A stretch of 64,000 bases of DNA from Trachythela sp. YZ-2020 (GCA_016169945.1 JADLSH010000079.1:1-64000), one strand, 5' to 3'; counted from the stretch's first letter, positions 23,508 through 35,160 are shown. Notes: generated by a model not told the origin, from the sequence alone. Numbers and translations: made by a program.

Positions 23508-23660
23508 ATGGCAGAAGCTATTCACCATTTATTTGACTATAATCGTCCGGAGAAAGAGTTTGTTAATGATTCTTATGAACGTAGGCTCTTACAAAAGGTT
23601 AAGGAAGGTGGGAAAGTACTTTGCCCTAACTGTCACGCTACTGATGGCAAAAATAAATGA
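23508..23660 (+). CDS. Short ORF of unknown function (50 aa)
   Basis: An ATG at 23508 opens a 50-codon frame with a coding-like composition and a CPNCH pair near its C-terminus. It could be a first coding exon or a relic. I do not recognise it. It lies in the otherwise featureless stretch 23340-24880, in which I see no other supportable gene. Confidence 0.25.
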   Translation: MAEAIHHLFDYNRPEKEFVNDSYERRLLQKVKEGGKVLCPNCHATDGKNK

Positions 23661-23664
23661 GCAT

Positions 23665-24880
23665 ATATACTTTTAGATTTGTTATACATATTTGTTATTA
23701 TTTTGCATATAATTTTCCTTTCAAGTTATACATATTCGTAGTCAAATACATACTCATACTACATACTGAATGACACATTAATGATGTCGACATCACTAGC
23801 ACTGAAGTCAATTGAACCCTTCGCATTTTGAGTGCATTTTTCGGTGTTGTCGCCCATCGAGACTGAGGACAAAAACACTTTGATTCAACGTTTCATATTT
23901 CGATTAATATGGATCATATTTCAGCAATAACTTTTAAAATATATCCATCTAAGATGGAAAACACGAAAATATATCGTTTTACGCTGTGATGGGCAATATT
24001 TCAGGCAGATTTTTTTGGATTCCCGATTGTCGACATTTATGCCTGATTTTCGACCATTATATGGCAGGCCCTTCGTCACTCTTTCCCCTGATGCAAAATA
24101 TCACCCGCCCGCGGGAAAAAGGGCCTGAGGAGGAAGTAGCAAAAGTTGCGAAAAACCTTTCACAGCAGACACATTGGCGCCTTTTTACCGACGTTAACTG
24201 GCTTTATTGTCAATGAGATGTAAACAACGCAGTTTTAACTCAATAAGCAGCTCACCTTTCAAAATTAAAAAGTTTTTCAAGAAAAAGATTAGCCGCTTAA
24301 TAAAAAGCTTATTGAACAAGCTTGCGCGGTTCGGAAAGAAGGATATTGGTCGAGTTCTTTCTTCGCTTTACCTCCCGTTCGGTCAATAACGTATTTTATT
24401 AATTTTCAATAGGCAGTGATTTACTCGACATTTTTGCTTCTTTGATCGCTGCATGCACGATTTCCCTATTAATATTGATCTATTTTCTATGTTAATGGTG
24501 GGTTTAACTAAGCCGCACCGTAGTGCAGCAGATGGTGTTCAACTTCAGAATTCAGAAATATTGACACTTATACGAGCAACAAATTCAACTAAATCTCTCT
24601 ATTCTAATTTTTCCCACCAAATACAAGACTACTTGTGTTGCATGCAGATTTTCCTATAGCCAGGCTATACATTAACAACAGGCGATTTTATACTTTGATT
24701 GATATAAATTATTTAGTCATCGCCACACAGAATAGAAAACAAGAACTAGCATCACTAAGGCAGTAAGGGACCGTTCTTTAATTATATCTGGGGTTGCTAC
24801 CGAAAAGAAATTGGTTGGGTGATAGTTTTTTTCAACTTAATCAAAGGTTGGGTAGAATAGATTTTATATATACACATATA
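23665..24880. other. Intergenic stretch, nothing assigned
   Basis: Several short frames (for example 23986-24216 and 24207-24389) lack recognisable motifs or splice support. Short CACATATA repeats are present near 24870-24895. No gene is claimed. Confidence 0.5.
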
Positions 24881-24912
24881 CACATATACACATAGACAGT
24901 GCTAGCAATGGC

Positions 24913-25200
24913 ATGATAAAAAACAACCCTACTTCACACGAAGCAGCGAATTACGATAAAGTACTCGACAATATACTGAACCTTGAACTACGCTTTACAA
25001 ATAAAATCAACGAACTTTTGCAAGAAATTCGACAGACCAAGACGACTGAAGTGTCTAGTACTGATGAATACCGATATTTTCTGGTAAAAGATCATACAAA
25101 ACTAAAGGAAGAAAACGTCATACTATCAGACCAAGTCAATAACTATAAGTATATAACATCCGATCTAAACACGAGAATTAAAGAGCATTTTACAAAGTGA
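24913..25200 (+). pseudogene. LINE ORF1 N-terminal segment
   Basis: A 95-codon frame, charged and Leu/Glu-rich (DNILNLELRFTNKINELLQE, then KLKEENVILSDQVNNY), with a heptad-like pattern that suggests a coiled coil, as in many LINE ORF1 proteins that assemble on RNA. A stop and frameshift separate it from the remainder, which carries NQYSVLSDN just before the nested insertion and resumes after it as ESDNEIQILS. Confidence 0.55.
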
Positions 25201-25354
25201 TCAGGAGAATTGTGGTAAAGAAACAACATGGAATGTCGTCAACAATCGAAAGTTAAATCAGAGTGTAAACACATTACGTGATCAGCACTCTGGGGAAAAG
25301 AACCACAATAGAACAGTGGAAACAACAAACCAGTATTCTGTGCTTAGTGATAAT

Positions 25355-26269
25355 TTTAATTTTTAATTTAATTTAATTTTATAAGCTTTGTTTTGTCACA
25401 TCTTCAACATAAGCACATTACATACAAATAACGTCAATATACACAATTACGTTACTTTACAAAATTGTGACCGGGTAATCACAACAGCTTTCGCCAATTA
25501 CTGTGATCCCAAACTATATATAGGCTATATATAAACTTAAAACTTTGGACACTACAGTGATGATTATACATCTAAAAACAGCATGCAAGAGATTTGGACA
25601 AGTCTCGAGCCTGATTGCTTTTAAGGCAAATTGTTTCCAAGTCCTAGGGTCATCAATATCATAGTTAATTTGGAGAGCAGAATGGTTGTAGTTCAGTAAC
25701 AGATACTTAAATGTAGCCAGAGAGTTTAATTTATTAGTTATAGGTCTTGGTAGAGCATTCCAGATTCTTGTTGATCTAACGGTATATGTTTGTTGATATG
25801 TTGAGGTGTGACATTTCTTGATTTGGTACTTTGGGCTATTTGGATCCACTGATCTTGTTTTTCTTAAGGTTGATTGATATTTAGGGAGAACTGTATCCGA
25901 GAGAGTCATAATACCGCAATTTGTCTTGTAGAAGAAGACCATGTCCAGATATTCGTGCGAGTAACTTAACGGTAGAAGATTTAAATCAAGAAGCCTTTGC
26001 GTATAATTTACATCAGAAAGGAAAGGGAGGTCCAGGATGTATTTCGACGCACGTCTTTGCACGCGTTCCAAGCGAGCGATGAGGTCGACAGTCTGCGGTG
26101 TCCAAATTTGTGTAGCATACCCCATTTGCGACCGGAAAATTGTTGTATGCAGGGATAGACGAGCTTTGCAGTTTCTAATTTTCCTTGTTGAGCGTTTGAT
26201 GTATCCCAGTAGTTGGTTGCTTTTCGAGCACTGTTCCAAAACCTGCTTGCGCCAAGTCAAATTGATGAA
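25355..26269 (-). mobile_element. 5'-truncated LINE inserted in ORF1, 9-bp target duplication
   Basis: The minus-strand frame 26287-25514 is a LINE ORF2 C-terminal domain (SNQLLGYIKRSTRKI, RLERVQRRASKYIL, STRIWNALPRPI). The element ends at an AATTAAATTAAAATT-type tail next to 25355. AGTGATAAT occurs on both sides (25346-25354 and 26270-26278), a clear target site duplication. 915 bp in length, truncated at its 5' side as expected for target-primed reverse transcription. Confidence 0.85.
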
Positions 26270-26278
26270 AGTGATAAT

Positions 26279-26959
26279 GAGATTCAAATACTATCTCAAA
26301 AACAAATCCCCAAGAACAGAAATCAAGCTGAATCATCTAATTACACCCAGTGGTCCAACCAAGACAAAAGACGCGACTATTCTGCATATGCAAAACAGCG
26401 GACAGATAACAACCAACAAAAAGACAATAACGATCCTCGAAGGATTCCGCGTGTCAGTCAATCAAGAGTTGCTATTTTAGGTGATTCCATGCTCAAGCAC
26501 GTTAACACCAGAAAAATTCAACATGGAATAAAACAAAAAGTCGTAGTCAAAACATTTCCTGGTGCAGAAGTAGAAGACATGAATCACTATATTAAACCAA
26601 CGCTACTCACACAGCCAAGCAAGCTTATTATACACGTAGGAAAAAATGATCTGCAAAGAAATACGCCGAATGAAATATTGACCCATGTACGAACACTTGG
26701 AGAAGGCGTTATGCAGGACAACAAAGATATAGAACTAGTTCTGTCGGAAATCATAATGAGAAGCGACAAAGTAGCATTAGCAAATAATGTAAACGAATAT
26801 AACAGGGGATTAGACCAGCTATGTTTAGAACACAACTGGTGCCTTATAAAGCATAACAACATTACAACAAATAATTTAAATGACTACGGGCTACACCTAA
26901 ATAAACAGGGCACATCGGCCCTTGCAAAAAATATTAAACAGTATCTAAGTAAATATTGA
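26279..26959 (+). pseudogene. LINE ORF1 SGNH/GDSL esterase domain
   Basis: Carries the SGNH-hydrolase signature blocks: VAILGDSMLKHV (nucleophile Ser of GDS), IIHVGKNDL (block III Asn, GxND) and DYGLHLNKQG (block V Asp-x-x-His type). CR1-group LINEs are known to have an esterase domain in ORF1. The catalytic motifs are present, but the reading frame has been cut from its N-terminus by the nested LINE. The role of the esterase in retrotransposition is not established. Confidence 0.8.
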
Positions 26960-27444
26960 CTAAATAACCAATGTAACTCCGGAGCGGCTCCTACTACCAT
27001 AAATCAAAATACTCAGCCGAATAAAACTCCAAATCCAAAACTAAGAGGCTTCAAAATTGGCCATCTTAGCATCGCTAGTTTAGTCAAACACATTGAAGAA
27101 TTAAGAATTTTCTTGCATGAACAACCTTTGATGTAATTAGTATCAACGAAACGAAACTTGATAACTCAGTAAGTGATAATGAGGTTAAAATATCAGGTTA
27201 TGACTTAGTAAGGAAAGACAGGAATAGAAACGGTGGAGGCGTTGCTTTTTATATACGTAATACCATCTCATTCACCGAACGAGACGAACTCGTGCATAGA
27301 AACTTGGAAGCTATATGTCTAGAGATAAACAAACCTAAAAGCAACCTTTAATTTGCTAATTTCGACCTGGTATCGACCACCTAACTCTAACATCGACTTT
27401 TTGACACGTTTGAAAACCTTTTACAAAAATAGGTCCGCTAAGCG

Positions 27445-28640
27445 TACATGTATCTGCTCGTGGTGATGCCACAGTTACCCACTAAGGAGTAATATTCAAC
27501 AATAGGTAATTTCGTAATTGCGGGCACCATTTTGCAAAGGGGATAAACACAATAAAGCAACAATAGCATAACTCCACTAGGGACAAATATTCCCATTGGG
27601 GCGAGGTATATATAGTTACTGCGGCTGGCAGAGTAAAGCTGTAGGTTTAATATGCCCCTGTCTGTTTTCTTCGTCGTCGTCGTCGTGGCTTTTTGGGGGT
27701 GTCACAAACTTGCACTTTCACGGTTCCCAAGTAACCCCGAGTCACGCGTACAACACGCATGCAATTTTCTTGTGTGCATCTTAGAATACTTGCGCATCTT
27801 GAATTACGTACTTGTGTTTTAACCAGATCAATAACGCATCAAGGGAACGATACGATAAATGCAAGTGCAATACGAACGAGAAACGTACAAATCATGCTCA
27901 TATTCGTCACGCATTATCTAAAATATTCGACATACTTCAGTCTATATATGAGGGTATGATATTTCCAACAACAAACATTGCGCCTTCAAGACTTGACGAT
28001 CGTAAAGCCCATCGCTCTAAAACATCTATAATCTACAATAGTTTGAGCGAACCGTACATGGGTATTTATTTGTATTTGTGGGAAGCTAAAGAGAAACTAG
28101 AAATCAGTGTTGAATATAATTCAGACATAAACGCGCAATAACGAGCTCTGTTATTAGAGTTCAAGGGTCAGCTGTCACATATCCTTGATAATTATTACAC
28201 TGTAAACGGGTCAAGTTTTTACAAGAAAACCGAAGAGCTTAGTTCTCCTCACGTCTTGCAATAGTTTAATATGATCCTATAGCTCCTAATTATTATATTT
28301 CGATTTGACCCAAACGCTTGAACAGACTAGATATAAATATTCAGCGAGACGCATTCCTCACGACAACAGTGGAATACGCAAGACATTTAATCGCGCGCAC
28401 GGCGCAAGTATTGGTCAAACGTTGGCAGCCCCATTCAAATGAGTAACAAATATATATTTATATATATAGGATAGTTATGAGTAACAAAATTTAAACTCTA
28501 TAGGTTTTAGGACAATATGCTAGTTGCTAGTTCTTACCTTGCCTCCTGACTCAAATGTTATTGATATTCAGCAGGTCAAGTCAAGTTTGCTATGTTCAAA
28601 ATAGTATAGAACATAAAGATGCTGTTGATTTGATCACGGT
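27445..28640. other. Unassigned stretch with one coding-like frame
   Basis: The plus-strand frame at 27812-28141 (109 codons, from a TGT-rich start to a stop at 28141) has a coding-like composition (HIRHALSKIFDILQSIYEGM) but no family I recognise. A CGT-triplet run lies at 27672-27686. The rest of the stretch shows nothing I can support. Confidence 0.35.
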
Positions 28641-28857
28641 TAATGGAACTAGATGGTTAGGCTAGCTGGACCACGTGACAAATATGTTATTGTTCATTTT
28701 TATTTTGGTCACGTGCCGAGGAAAGGGGATGGTCAGAGTCGAGAAAGCAATTTACTATAGAGTTATTGTTTATAGACTACGTTCGGAAAGTTGGGTTTTT
28801 TTGCAGTTTTTTACCATGTCAGGCTACGGTTAAAGCTTTAAACTATTGCTAATTAGT

Positions 28858-29719
28858 ATGGTTGGCTCTAATTGTGCCTTTTATGGCTGTTCGAGCAGTA
28901 GAAAACACGAATATTCGCTTTTCAAAATCCCTGTTGTTGGCGCATCTGACGGCGAGGAAACCCCATCGATGAAGAGAAATGCTCGGGAAGAATGGCTTCG
29001 ACTAATTTTGAAGACTAGAGAAAAGACGCCAGAGCTTGCTAAACAAATTGAGAGAAACTCAGTCTTTATTTGTGCGCTTCATTTCAAGCCAGAATGTATT
29101 TTGACTTGTAAGTTTTTGCATTTTAAAATATGCATGCGCTTTGTTTGAATAAATATTATATTACAAAGAGGGCATTGTCTTTATCAGTTGATGTTTATAA
29201 AGTTTTGTAGATAGAAATTTAGAGCGTAAATGTTATGCATTTAGTTAGAGACTTTAGATCTATAAACCATGCTCAAATAAATGTTTAAATAGATGTATAA
29301 ATAGCTTAAAAATGAAAGGTGTATTTTCCGTAATTCCATAATTGCATAGTTTACATATGGCTATTTGGCATGTCATATGATATGTATTTATCCACGACCT
29401 TTATGTCTTTTACCTTAGACACGAAACGAAAAGTTTTGGTTACTGGTAGCGTGCCTACCGATTCATGCAAGATGTACTGGAAGATTACTTTGGCCACCAG
29501 CGAAGCAAAGGAGGAAGATCTGATAACCCGACAGCCCAGCAGTTTGGCTATAATGACCTAACAATTGCATCACAAAGAGACATTGCACCTGTACTCCGAG
29601 GGAATGTTGGCGGAAGGTACGAAAAGAAAAAATGGTACCAAGTTAGCGACGAACCAGTCATGAAGCGGAAAAAGACAAAAAAGAACAGTGGAGAACAATC
29701 AACTGAACCATGTGACTAA
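28858..29719 (+). pseudogene. THAP-domain P-element-type transposase, internally deleted
   Basis: Exon 28858-29107 begins MVGSNCAFYGCSSSRKH, the C-x4-C half of a THAP zinc finger, with EEWLRLIL and FICALHF (C-x2-H half); a donor GTAAGT follows. The next segment, after an acceptor at about 29419, encodes KRKVLVTGSVPTD, matching the conserved xVPT end of THAP domains. A frame at 29465-29719 then reads LEDYFGHQRSKGGRSDNPTA, the C-terminal motif seen in THAP9/P-type transposases, but in another frame and directly abutting. The central RNase H-like catalytic region is gone. THAP domains bind the element's own termini. This copy could bind but not transpose. Confidence 0.7.
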
Positions 29720-30671
29720 TAGGCAAACGTTATTGCCAGTGTAATGCACTACTGTAACAGCACTTTTAGTAGAGAATTATATTACTACTGAACTATATAA
29801 TCCAGTTTTTAAGATTATGCCACAATCACATTAGTGTAATTTGACTAATATAGCTGTTATATAAGTATAAGTGAAGTATATTATAAGTAACTGAGTTTTC
29901 AGTCAGTCATTATGCAGGGTAATTTACCAATCTAAAAGTTACTTACAGTATAGTGAACCTTATCCTGCACTTGCAGTACCATTATATATGGTAGGCCTCT
30001 TGGCAATTGTATTCTGTACAGAATTATGCATCCAAATGACCTTCATAATTCCCCATGATGACGGCCTTTGACAAAGTGTTTTGTTCTTTTAGGCTTGTGT
30101 GATTATAAATAAAACACCCTTTCGAGAATTACATCAGATAATTTTTTTGGCCTAGGTGCCTCATTTTGATGTATCAATATGTAGGCTAATTGCCTCATAA
30201 TTCATCAGAGCGAGGCTCCCAGGCCAAAAAAAAAGATTTGTGTGTATTCCAAAAAGCAATTTGAAAAATGAAAATGGTCTATAAGAAACATTTTGAATAT
30301 TTTCTTATGATCTTATTTCTTAAGATTTCTTGTGGTAATTGGATTTCCATACAAAGATTGGGTGATCAATTTGATTATAAACTGGCAATTTTGAAAGTGA
30401 TCTATTGTGTATTAACCTAAGTAAGAATTCATCTGGTGTCAACAGAGTAAAATTTTGTCAATGTGTGAAACCCATCCAATGTGGATTATTGGTATTGGTG
30501 GATTTCACCATGGAAACATAGACCAAGAGTAGATGTCACATGAAAGTAACGAATTGCAAAATAAAATGATTTTTATTGAATATGTGCTTAAATACAAATA
30601 ACACGGTGTACCATATAACAGATAAATGTACCATATACGAAGTCTGACAGTCTACAACAATATATATTAGT
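29720..30671. other. Non-coding interior of the P/THAP-like element
   Basis: Lies between the converging 3' ends of the two genes. An imperfect inverted repeat near 30145-30240 (GGCCTAGGTGCCTCATTTTG with TTCATCAGAGCGAGGCTCCC) and an AATAAAATG at 30563 are visible. No gene. Confidence 0.5.
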
Positions 30672-31958
30672 TTATTTCCTATCACTTTGTTTCATTTCCT
30701 TTCTCAATGCTTTTTTCTTTGACTGCTTTTCCTTAATACGGTACTTAGTGATAAAGTCTCTGGCATACGAAAATGCTCGGACTCGTAAATAAAGTTTAAC
30801 TACATTTTCCAAGCACAGTTTCTGTGTGGATTTGGAAGGTTGAACTTCGCATGAAAATACAATATTCTCCCACAATGACTTTACAGTAGGAGAAGTTAAT
30901 GTAGACTCACATATTATTTCTACCGGAATACTTCTCAATGAAACTTTGCTTTCATCCACATTCTTTCTGAAATAAATCTCAGCTGCTTCCAAAATACCAC
31001 ACAAGTCACTGCATGGGGTAACAAGACCTCCCCTTGTTCGAGCGGAAATATAATTATTTGTTTCAGTCGATTTCATATTCTGTAGCAATGCTTGCAGTTC
31101 CTGGTTTCCCTCTTTTTTTCTTCTGTTCAATTGAAACAGTTTGCTAATCACATAGCCTGCCACATAGGAAAGAGGTCCACGTTCAGCTGGATCAAGTTGT
31201 GTTGGCTTCGCATTTATACTGCTGGCTTCTTCATTTACTTGGGAGGTGTTGTAAAATCCGATCAAATGCTCGGGAATATGGATCATTACTAAATTAGTTG
31301 CTCTAAAGTCTTTACATTTCAGGAGCTCAAATGATTTAGGAATTAAACCATAAAAACATTCCAAAAGTTTGTCCTGATTTTGCGATCGACAAACCGTTTT
31401 GTAAAGCGGCGACAATGCATCGAACAAAGCATCAGTAGATGAAACGGTAGCCAAATTTTCACGTACTTCCGACCCATATAAATTTTCCTTTGTTAGCTTA
31501 GCCTTTATTGTCTCAACCAACGAAGCAACTGTCTCTTTACTAAGCGCAGGACGAGTTTCACCAAGGACTTGTTTATCGTCAAGATGTTTTGATCTTGTGT
31601 GTCTTGTCAAGCCTCCTTTAGATTTGCATACTTTCTCGCAAGAACTACAAGGAAAATTCTTTGTGCCATCAATTTCTTGCATTGCATCGGTAAATTCTGC
31701 ATCTATTTCGTCTGATTGTAAATCAGTTATAGAGACAGAAAGAGCGTAGTTATACGAATCTTCGGCGGTCAATAAAAGGTCTTCGCTGTCGTCGCCAGGT
31801 ACCACGGTCATATCAAACTCCTCTTGAACATCGTCTTGCCGAATATCTTGATTCATAACGTTCAAAATAGGTTCATTTGTTTGTTCGCTTTCCGTATCAA
31901 CCTCCATCTTGATCTCAAAAGCCCCCGAGCACTTTGAAATATGATCTTTTGTTAGCAT
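30672..31958 (-). CDS. C2H2 zinc-finger protein with P-transposase C-terminal-like region (428 aa)
   Basis: Opens at an ATG 50-130 bases inside the right terminal repeat and is uninterrupted. An acidic N-terminus is followed by one C2H2 finger near residues 103-125 (CSSCEKVCKSKGGLTRHTRS with the final His pair). The second half has PLSYVAGYVISKLFQ and ARTRGGLVTPCSDLCGILEA, a pattern I associate with the C-terminal region of THAP9/P-type transposases, and a Lys-rich tail. It converges on the THAP relic. It might be a second element-encoded protein, for example an accessory DNA-binding factor; this is inference. It is intact while the neighbouring transposase is not. Confidence 0.65.
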   Translation of the reverse strand: MLTKDHISKCSGAFEIKMEVDTESEQTNEPILNVMNQDIRQDDVQEEFDMTVVPGDDSEDLLLTAEDSYNYALSVSITDLQSDEIDAEFTDAMQEIDGTKNFPCSSCEKVCKSKGGLTRHTRSKHLDDKQVLGETRPALSKETVASLVETIKAKLTKENLYGSEVRENLATVSSTDALFDALSPLYKTVCRSQNQDKLLECFYGLIPKSFELLKCKDFRATNLVMIHIPEHLIGFYNTSQVNEEASSINAKPTQLDPAERGPLSYVAGYVISKLFQLNRRKKEGNQELQALLQNMKSTETNNYISARTRGGLVTPCSDLCGILEAAEIYFRKNVDESKVSLRSIPVEIICESTLTSPTVKSLWENIVFSCEVQPSKSTQKLCLENVVKLYLRVRAFSYARDFITKYRIKEKQSKKKALRKEMKQSDRK

Positions 31959-32159
31959 ATTATGTATTCGCCCATATGTTTTCTATCAACACATCGCGAA
32001 GCCATCCCCTTTCCTCGGCACGTGACCAAAATAAAATTGGTTCTCGACATAATTGGCGGTTCCTTTTGAAGTATGCCGGCTAGCCTAACCATTCGTGATT
32101 TGTTGCATAGTTTTAATTCATCGTAAAAGTCAAACTTTCTCATGTTTACAAACAATGCT

Positions 32160-33285
32160 CGCTCTTGTAACCACTAAATGTGGAATTGATCATGATGCTC
32201 GCCTTTCAGTAGCTAATCAAATAAGTAAACAAATATAAGCACTAAATGTGGAATTGGCGACAAAGTTTAAATTTTAGCTAGTATTCATGGTAGTCAAGTT
32301 GACTTTAGCATTGAAAACCTATGTATACAAACAAGATGCTATTTAATTACAATTACACAATGTTTTATTTTTCTTATATACCTTAATGGCTTAATATTCG
32401 ACAGTTTGACTGTTTAACTGTTTAGTTTCTCCTTCAGAAATAGAACAACTACATTTGAAATTGGCCACATATTTTAAAGCATTCGTTCTAGTCGATACTT
32501 TCTTATTGAAAACGACGTTTTGTCAATATATTTTGACATTTCAAAACATATGCGTCATGTTGAATTTAAGATCTAGCCTGCTATATTAGCTCGGCCATTA
32601 GCTCAGCCTGATAATGTTCGGCCATTTATCAGTGGCAAAAGTTGAAAATCAGAAGTACAATCCTTGTATATAGTTCTTGAATAGTATGTATATAAAGTAT
32701 GGTATATAACACAGCATACCAGATCCATATAATAATATTGTGTTGTGGGTAAAATTCAATACAATAGACAGAATAATAAGTTCAGTTCTGTACATATTTG
32801 TGTCATTGTGTGCCATTAAGAAGATCCGATCATACGACATATGGTTGCAGCTGTTGATGTTAACTTATTCTCTTTACTCTTGTATTAAAATATACATGTA
32901 TACCGGTGAGTTTAGTATGAGATTGTTCTGCAAGTGAGGTGTTGCTATCCTGACAAAATTATCCAGCCAATATCCAATGCTTTTATTCGTGACATGATTG
33001 TTGTACTCGTCTATATAAAACAAAAACCTTTATGTTAGAACTTAAAGACCATGTAAACTCGTTCGGCGCATGTGCTATGGGGGGTCCCGCGATGTAAACA
33101 ATGCCCAAATTTCGCGTTGCTTCGACTAAAATTCGACATCTTCTAAATCAAAAACTCGAATCTGTATTTATTTAAAGGATAGCGAACCAGAACACATAAC
33201 ATTTTTTTAAATATAGCGTGTTTAAAATGTAAACAAACGGACGTTGCCGGTTTGTTTACATCGGGAGATTACGGCTACTGGATAA
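32160..33285. other. Intergenic, no gene assigned
   Basis: AT-rich. The bases around 32550-32575 (TGTTGAATTTAAGATCTAGC) recur at 43293-43312, indicating a short shared repeat. Frames at 32649-32840 and 32740-32937 overlap on opposite strands and have no motif support. Confidence 0.45.
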
Positions 33286-33291
33286 TTACAG

Positions 33292-33573
33292 CAACGCTTT
33301 CTCCGACAACAAGATCATCCATCTTACAGATATTGCTTTAGGATCCTACAACGTCATGGCCATGCGAGAGACCCAGACACAGTTTGGAGAGAAGTACATC
33401 ATGCTGCTGGCAACAGACCAAGAGGGAACACTTGGACTATGTTATTCGAACAAGTACATCGAAACATGATTATTCTTCAATCTAACGGAGGCAGACAAGG
33501 AGAAGATTCCAAACGAAATTACCTCACCCTCTACGAGAAACCGTTGGCCGCACTTAAAATTACAGGATGGGAA
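33292..33573 (+). pseudogene. Relic exon of an unrecognised protein
   Basis: After an acceptor-like TTACAG the plus strand reads an open, balanced coding frame (IIHLTDIALGSYNVMAMRET, then FGEKYIMLLATDQEGTLG) to an in-frame TGA, and coding-like sequence continues past it (NLTEADKEKIPNEI). The MRxTxTxFGxKYIxxL pattern looks like a small conserved domain but I cannot name it with confidence. It abuts the outer end of unit K at 33582 and may have been truncated by it. Confidence 0.4.
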
Positions 33574-33771
33574 TCACTGTAGCGTCATACATCTGACGCG
33601 TCTTATGTAGGACGCGAATGTCTTATGTAAGCCACGAATACACTCGTATTAAATGGTCAAATTTTAAATAAGAACAGGGTTTAGGCTGTTCCACCATAAG
33701 TCGCGATTTATTAGAATATGAACATTTATACGAGTGTGTGCGCGTCTTATATATATAAGACGCATCTTTTG

Positions 33772-34272
33772 TCAGTGGCGACTTATACTCTCCCATATAT
33801 ATCTTAGACTACTCTCCCATATAAATGGCGCTATTTTTCTCTTTAAAGCGAGTCGTTGTTGTGCGTTAGGCAATGATGCGGCCACAAACTGAAGAAAATC
33901 TGCAAGGGAACTGACGCTACTATCAACTCCAAATACGGCAAAGTTGAAACACGAATACTGCATCATTATTGCCCATGGTTCGGTACACAGTCCCAAAAAT
34001 TCTGTTATGTTTCTGTGCCCTTTAACATCATTCAAAATCGTTGCTTCTTTCACATATCGAGTCTCGGAATCAAGAGATACATTCTTCAATTTTTTGACAA
34101 CGACATCCCGTTCACTGGTAGCGCTGTGAACATATTTCTCCAGGTGCGCCGAAGCAATACTACCAGATCCAAGCTTTTTCTGTTTTATTACCTTCGCCCA
34201 TTCAAATTTTGGTAAATCAGGCTTATTATTTTGCTTTTGCGTTAGCTTAGGAAGCTCAAAACTACCGAACAT
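33772..34272 (-). pseudogene. Protein kinase N-lobe fragment
   Basis: From an ATG at 34272 (MFGSFELPKL) the minus strand encodes the start of a eukaryotic protein kinase domain: KKLGSGSIASAH (glycine-rich loop), DVVVKKLK (ATP-anchoring Lys), KEATILNDVKGHRNI (helix C Glu region) and LGLCTEPWAIMMQY (hinge). The frame then runs into the inverted repeat of unit K and stops, so helix E onward, including HRD and DFG, is absent. It cannot be an active kinase as it stands. The last residues (ASLPNAQQRLALKRKIAPF) lie inside the repeat and recur at 42035-42121 on plus, in a different upstream context. Confidence 0.65.
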
Positions 34273-34324
34273 TGTGAATACAGCACTGCCGTTACATTGT
34301 GAACAGACACAAAATTGCAATTCG

Positions 34325-35160
34325 GCAGTATAATTCGCAACGTGTACGATTGGGCAAAATCCTTAACTGAAGATCAGTGCATTTATAGGGAAGCTTTCCC
34401 TTGCCTTTGACACGGTTTTCGTATATGAATAATTAAATATTTGTAAGGCACTAAGTCTAAAGGCTACATATCCGTGCGCAAACGCGCGTGTGGAAAACGC
34501 GTAAATGGAAAACAACCTTAAAGGCTGATTTCCGCCGTCGAACACCAAATGCTATAAATCTATTTAAGGCCCACACACACCGACCGCGATTTGGCAATGC
34601 GGCGCGAACTTTCGATTTTCAATGACATTTAACGACATTTAACTTTAATCCTGTTCTATGCTATTCGAATATTCGAAAGCACTTTACAAATTTTAGATAT
34701 TTGGTCTGCATATATTGGAAAATTTCCTTCCATTGACGGTTTTATTTACTTTTAAAAACTGAAAATTTGCGCCTGGGGCAAAAAAATGTAGTTAACTTTT
34801 AACTATAGTTAGTGGAAGAGTTGGCCAATCAGAATCGTTTATTTGAGAGTTAACTATACGATTTAACTACCAAAATGTAGTTAAAAAGTAGTTAATAGTT
34901 TTACCGGTCCCTGGTTGTAGAATCGCGTTCCGTCTATTCGTGCATGTACGCTGTACGTACGTATTAAAAGCGCGACGGAGGAAATAAGTCATTAAGGATA
35001 AATACATATTTTCTAATGAGTTATGTTTTGTTTGTGAACTGTAAAGTATACTGATTATATACAATGTGTTGCAAATAGTGAATATTGATTTAATGACAAG
35101 GTTTTAAATAAAATATTAAAAATTACATACCCAGATTTTCTTAGTCTCAGATTTAGTAGT
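34325..35160. other. Interior of unit K, no gene seen
   Basis: AT-rich with no supportable open frame on either strand. Probably upstream sequence of the kinase relic. Confidence 0.45.

Larger units (their letters stand above)
24913..27440 (+). mobile_element. 5' half of a CR1-type LINE (ORF1 plus start of ORF2), split by another LINE
   Basis: Order: ORF1 N-terminal coiled-coil-like segment at 24913-25200, a nested LINE at 25355-26269, ORF1 C-terminal SGNH domain at 26279-26959, then the start of an ORF2 endonuclease at 27045-27440 (FKIGHLSIASLVKHIEELR, KDRNRNGGGVAFYIRN, TWYRPPNSN) with frameshifts. The rest of ORF2 is missing, which is unusual for a LINE since truncation normally removes the 5' end. 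The break at about 27440 therefore reflects a later deletion or rearrangement. Confidence 0.8.
28648..32095. mobile_element. P/THAP-like DNA transposon with two convergent genes
   Basis: Inverted ends: 28650-28735 reads ATGGTTAGGCTAGCTGG ... TTTTGGTCACGTGCCGAGGA ... GGGGATGG, and 32005-32090 is its reverse complement (CCATCCCCTTTCCTCGGCAC ... GGCTAGCCTAACCAT). The inner 30-bp block is near identical and the outer block is separated by an indel. Between them lie a THAP/transposase relic on plus and a C2H2 gene on minus. No convincing 8-bp target duplication was found at the ends, so the precise termini are uncertain. Confidence 0.7.

Noticed and set aside
28648..32095. 8-bp target duplication for the P/THAP-like element
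   Set aside because: The sequences beside the outermost matching bases (GGAACTAGA and TTCGTGATT) do not match.
31952..32155. Separate 67-codon gene over the right end of the P-like element
   Set aside because: It spans the terminal repeat and has no domain; probably leader sequence of the C2H2 gene.
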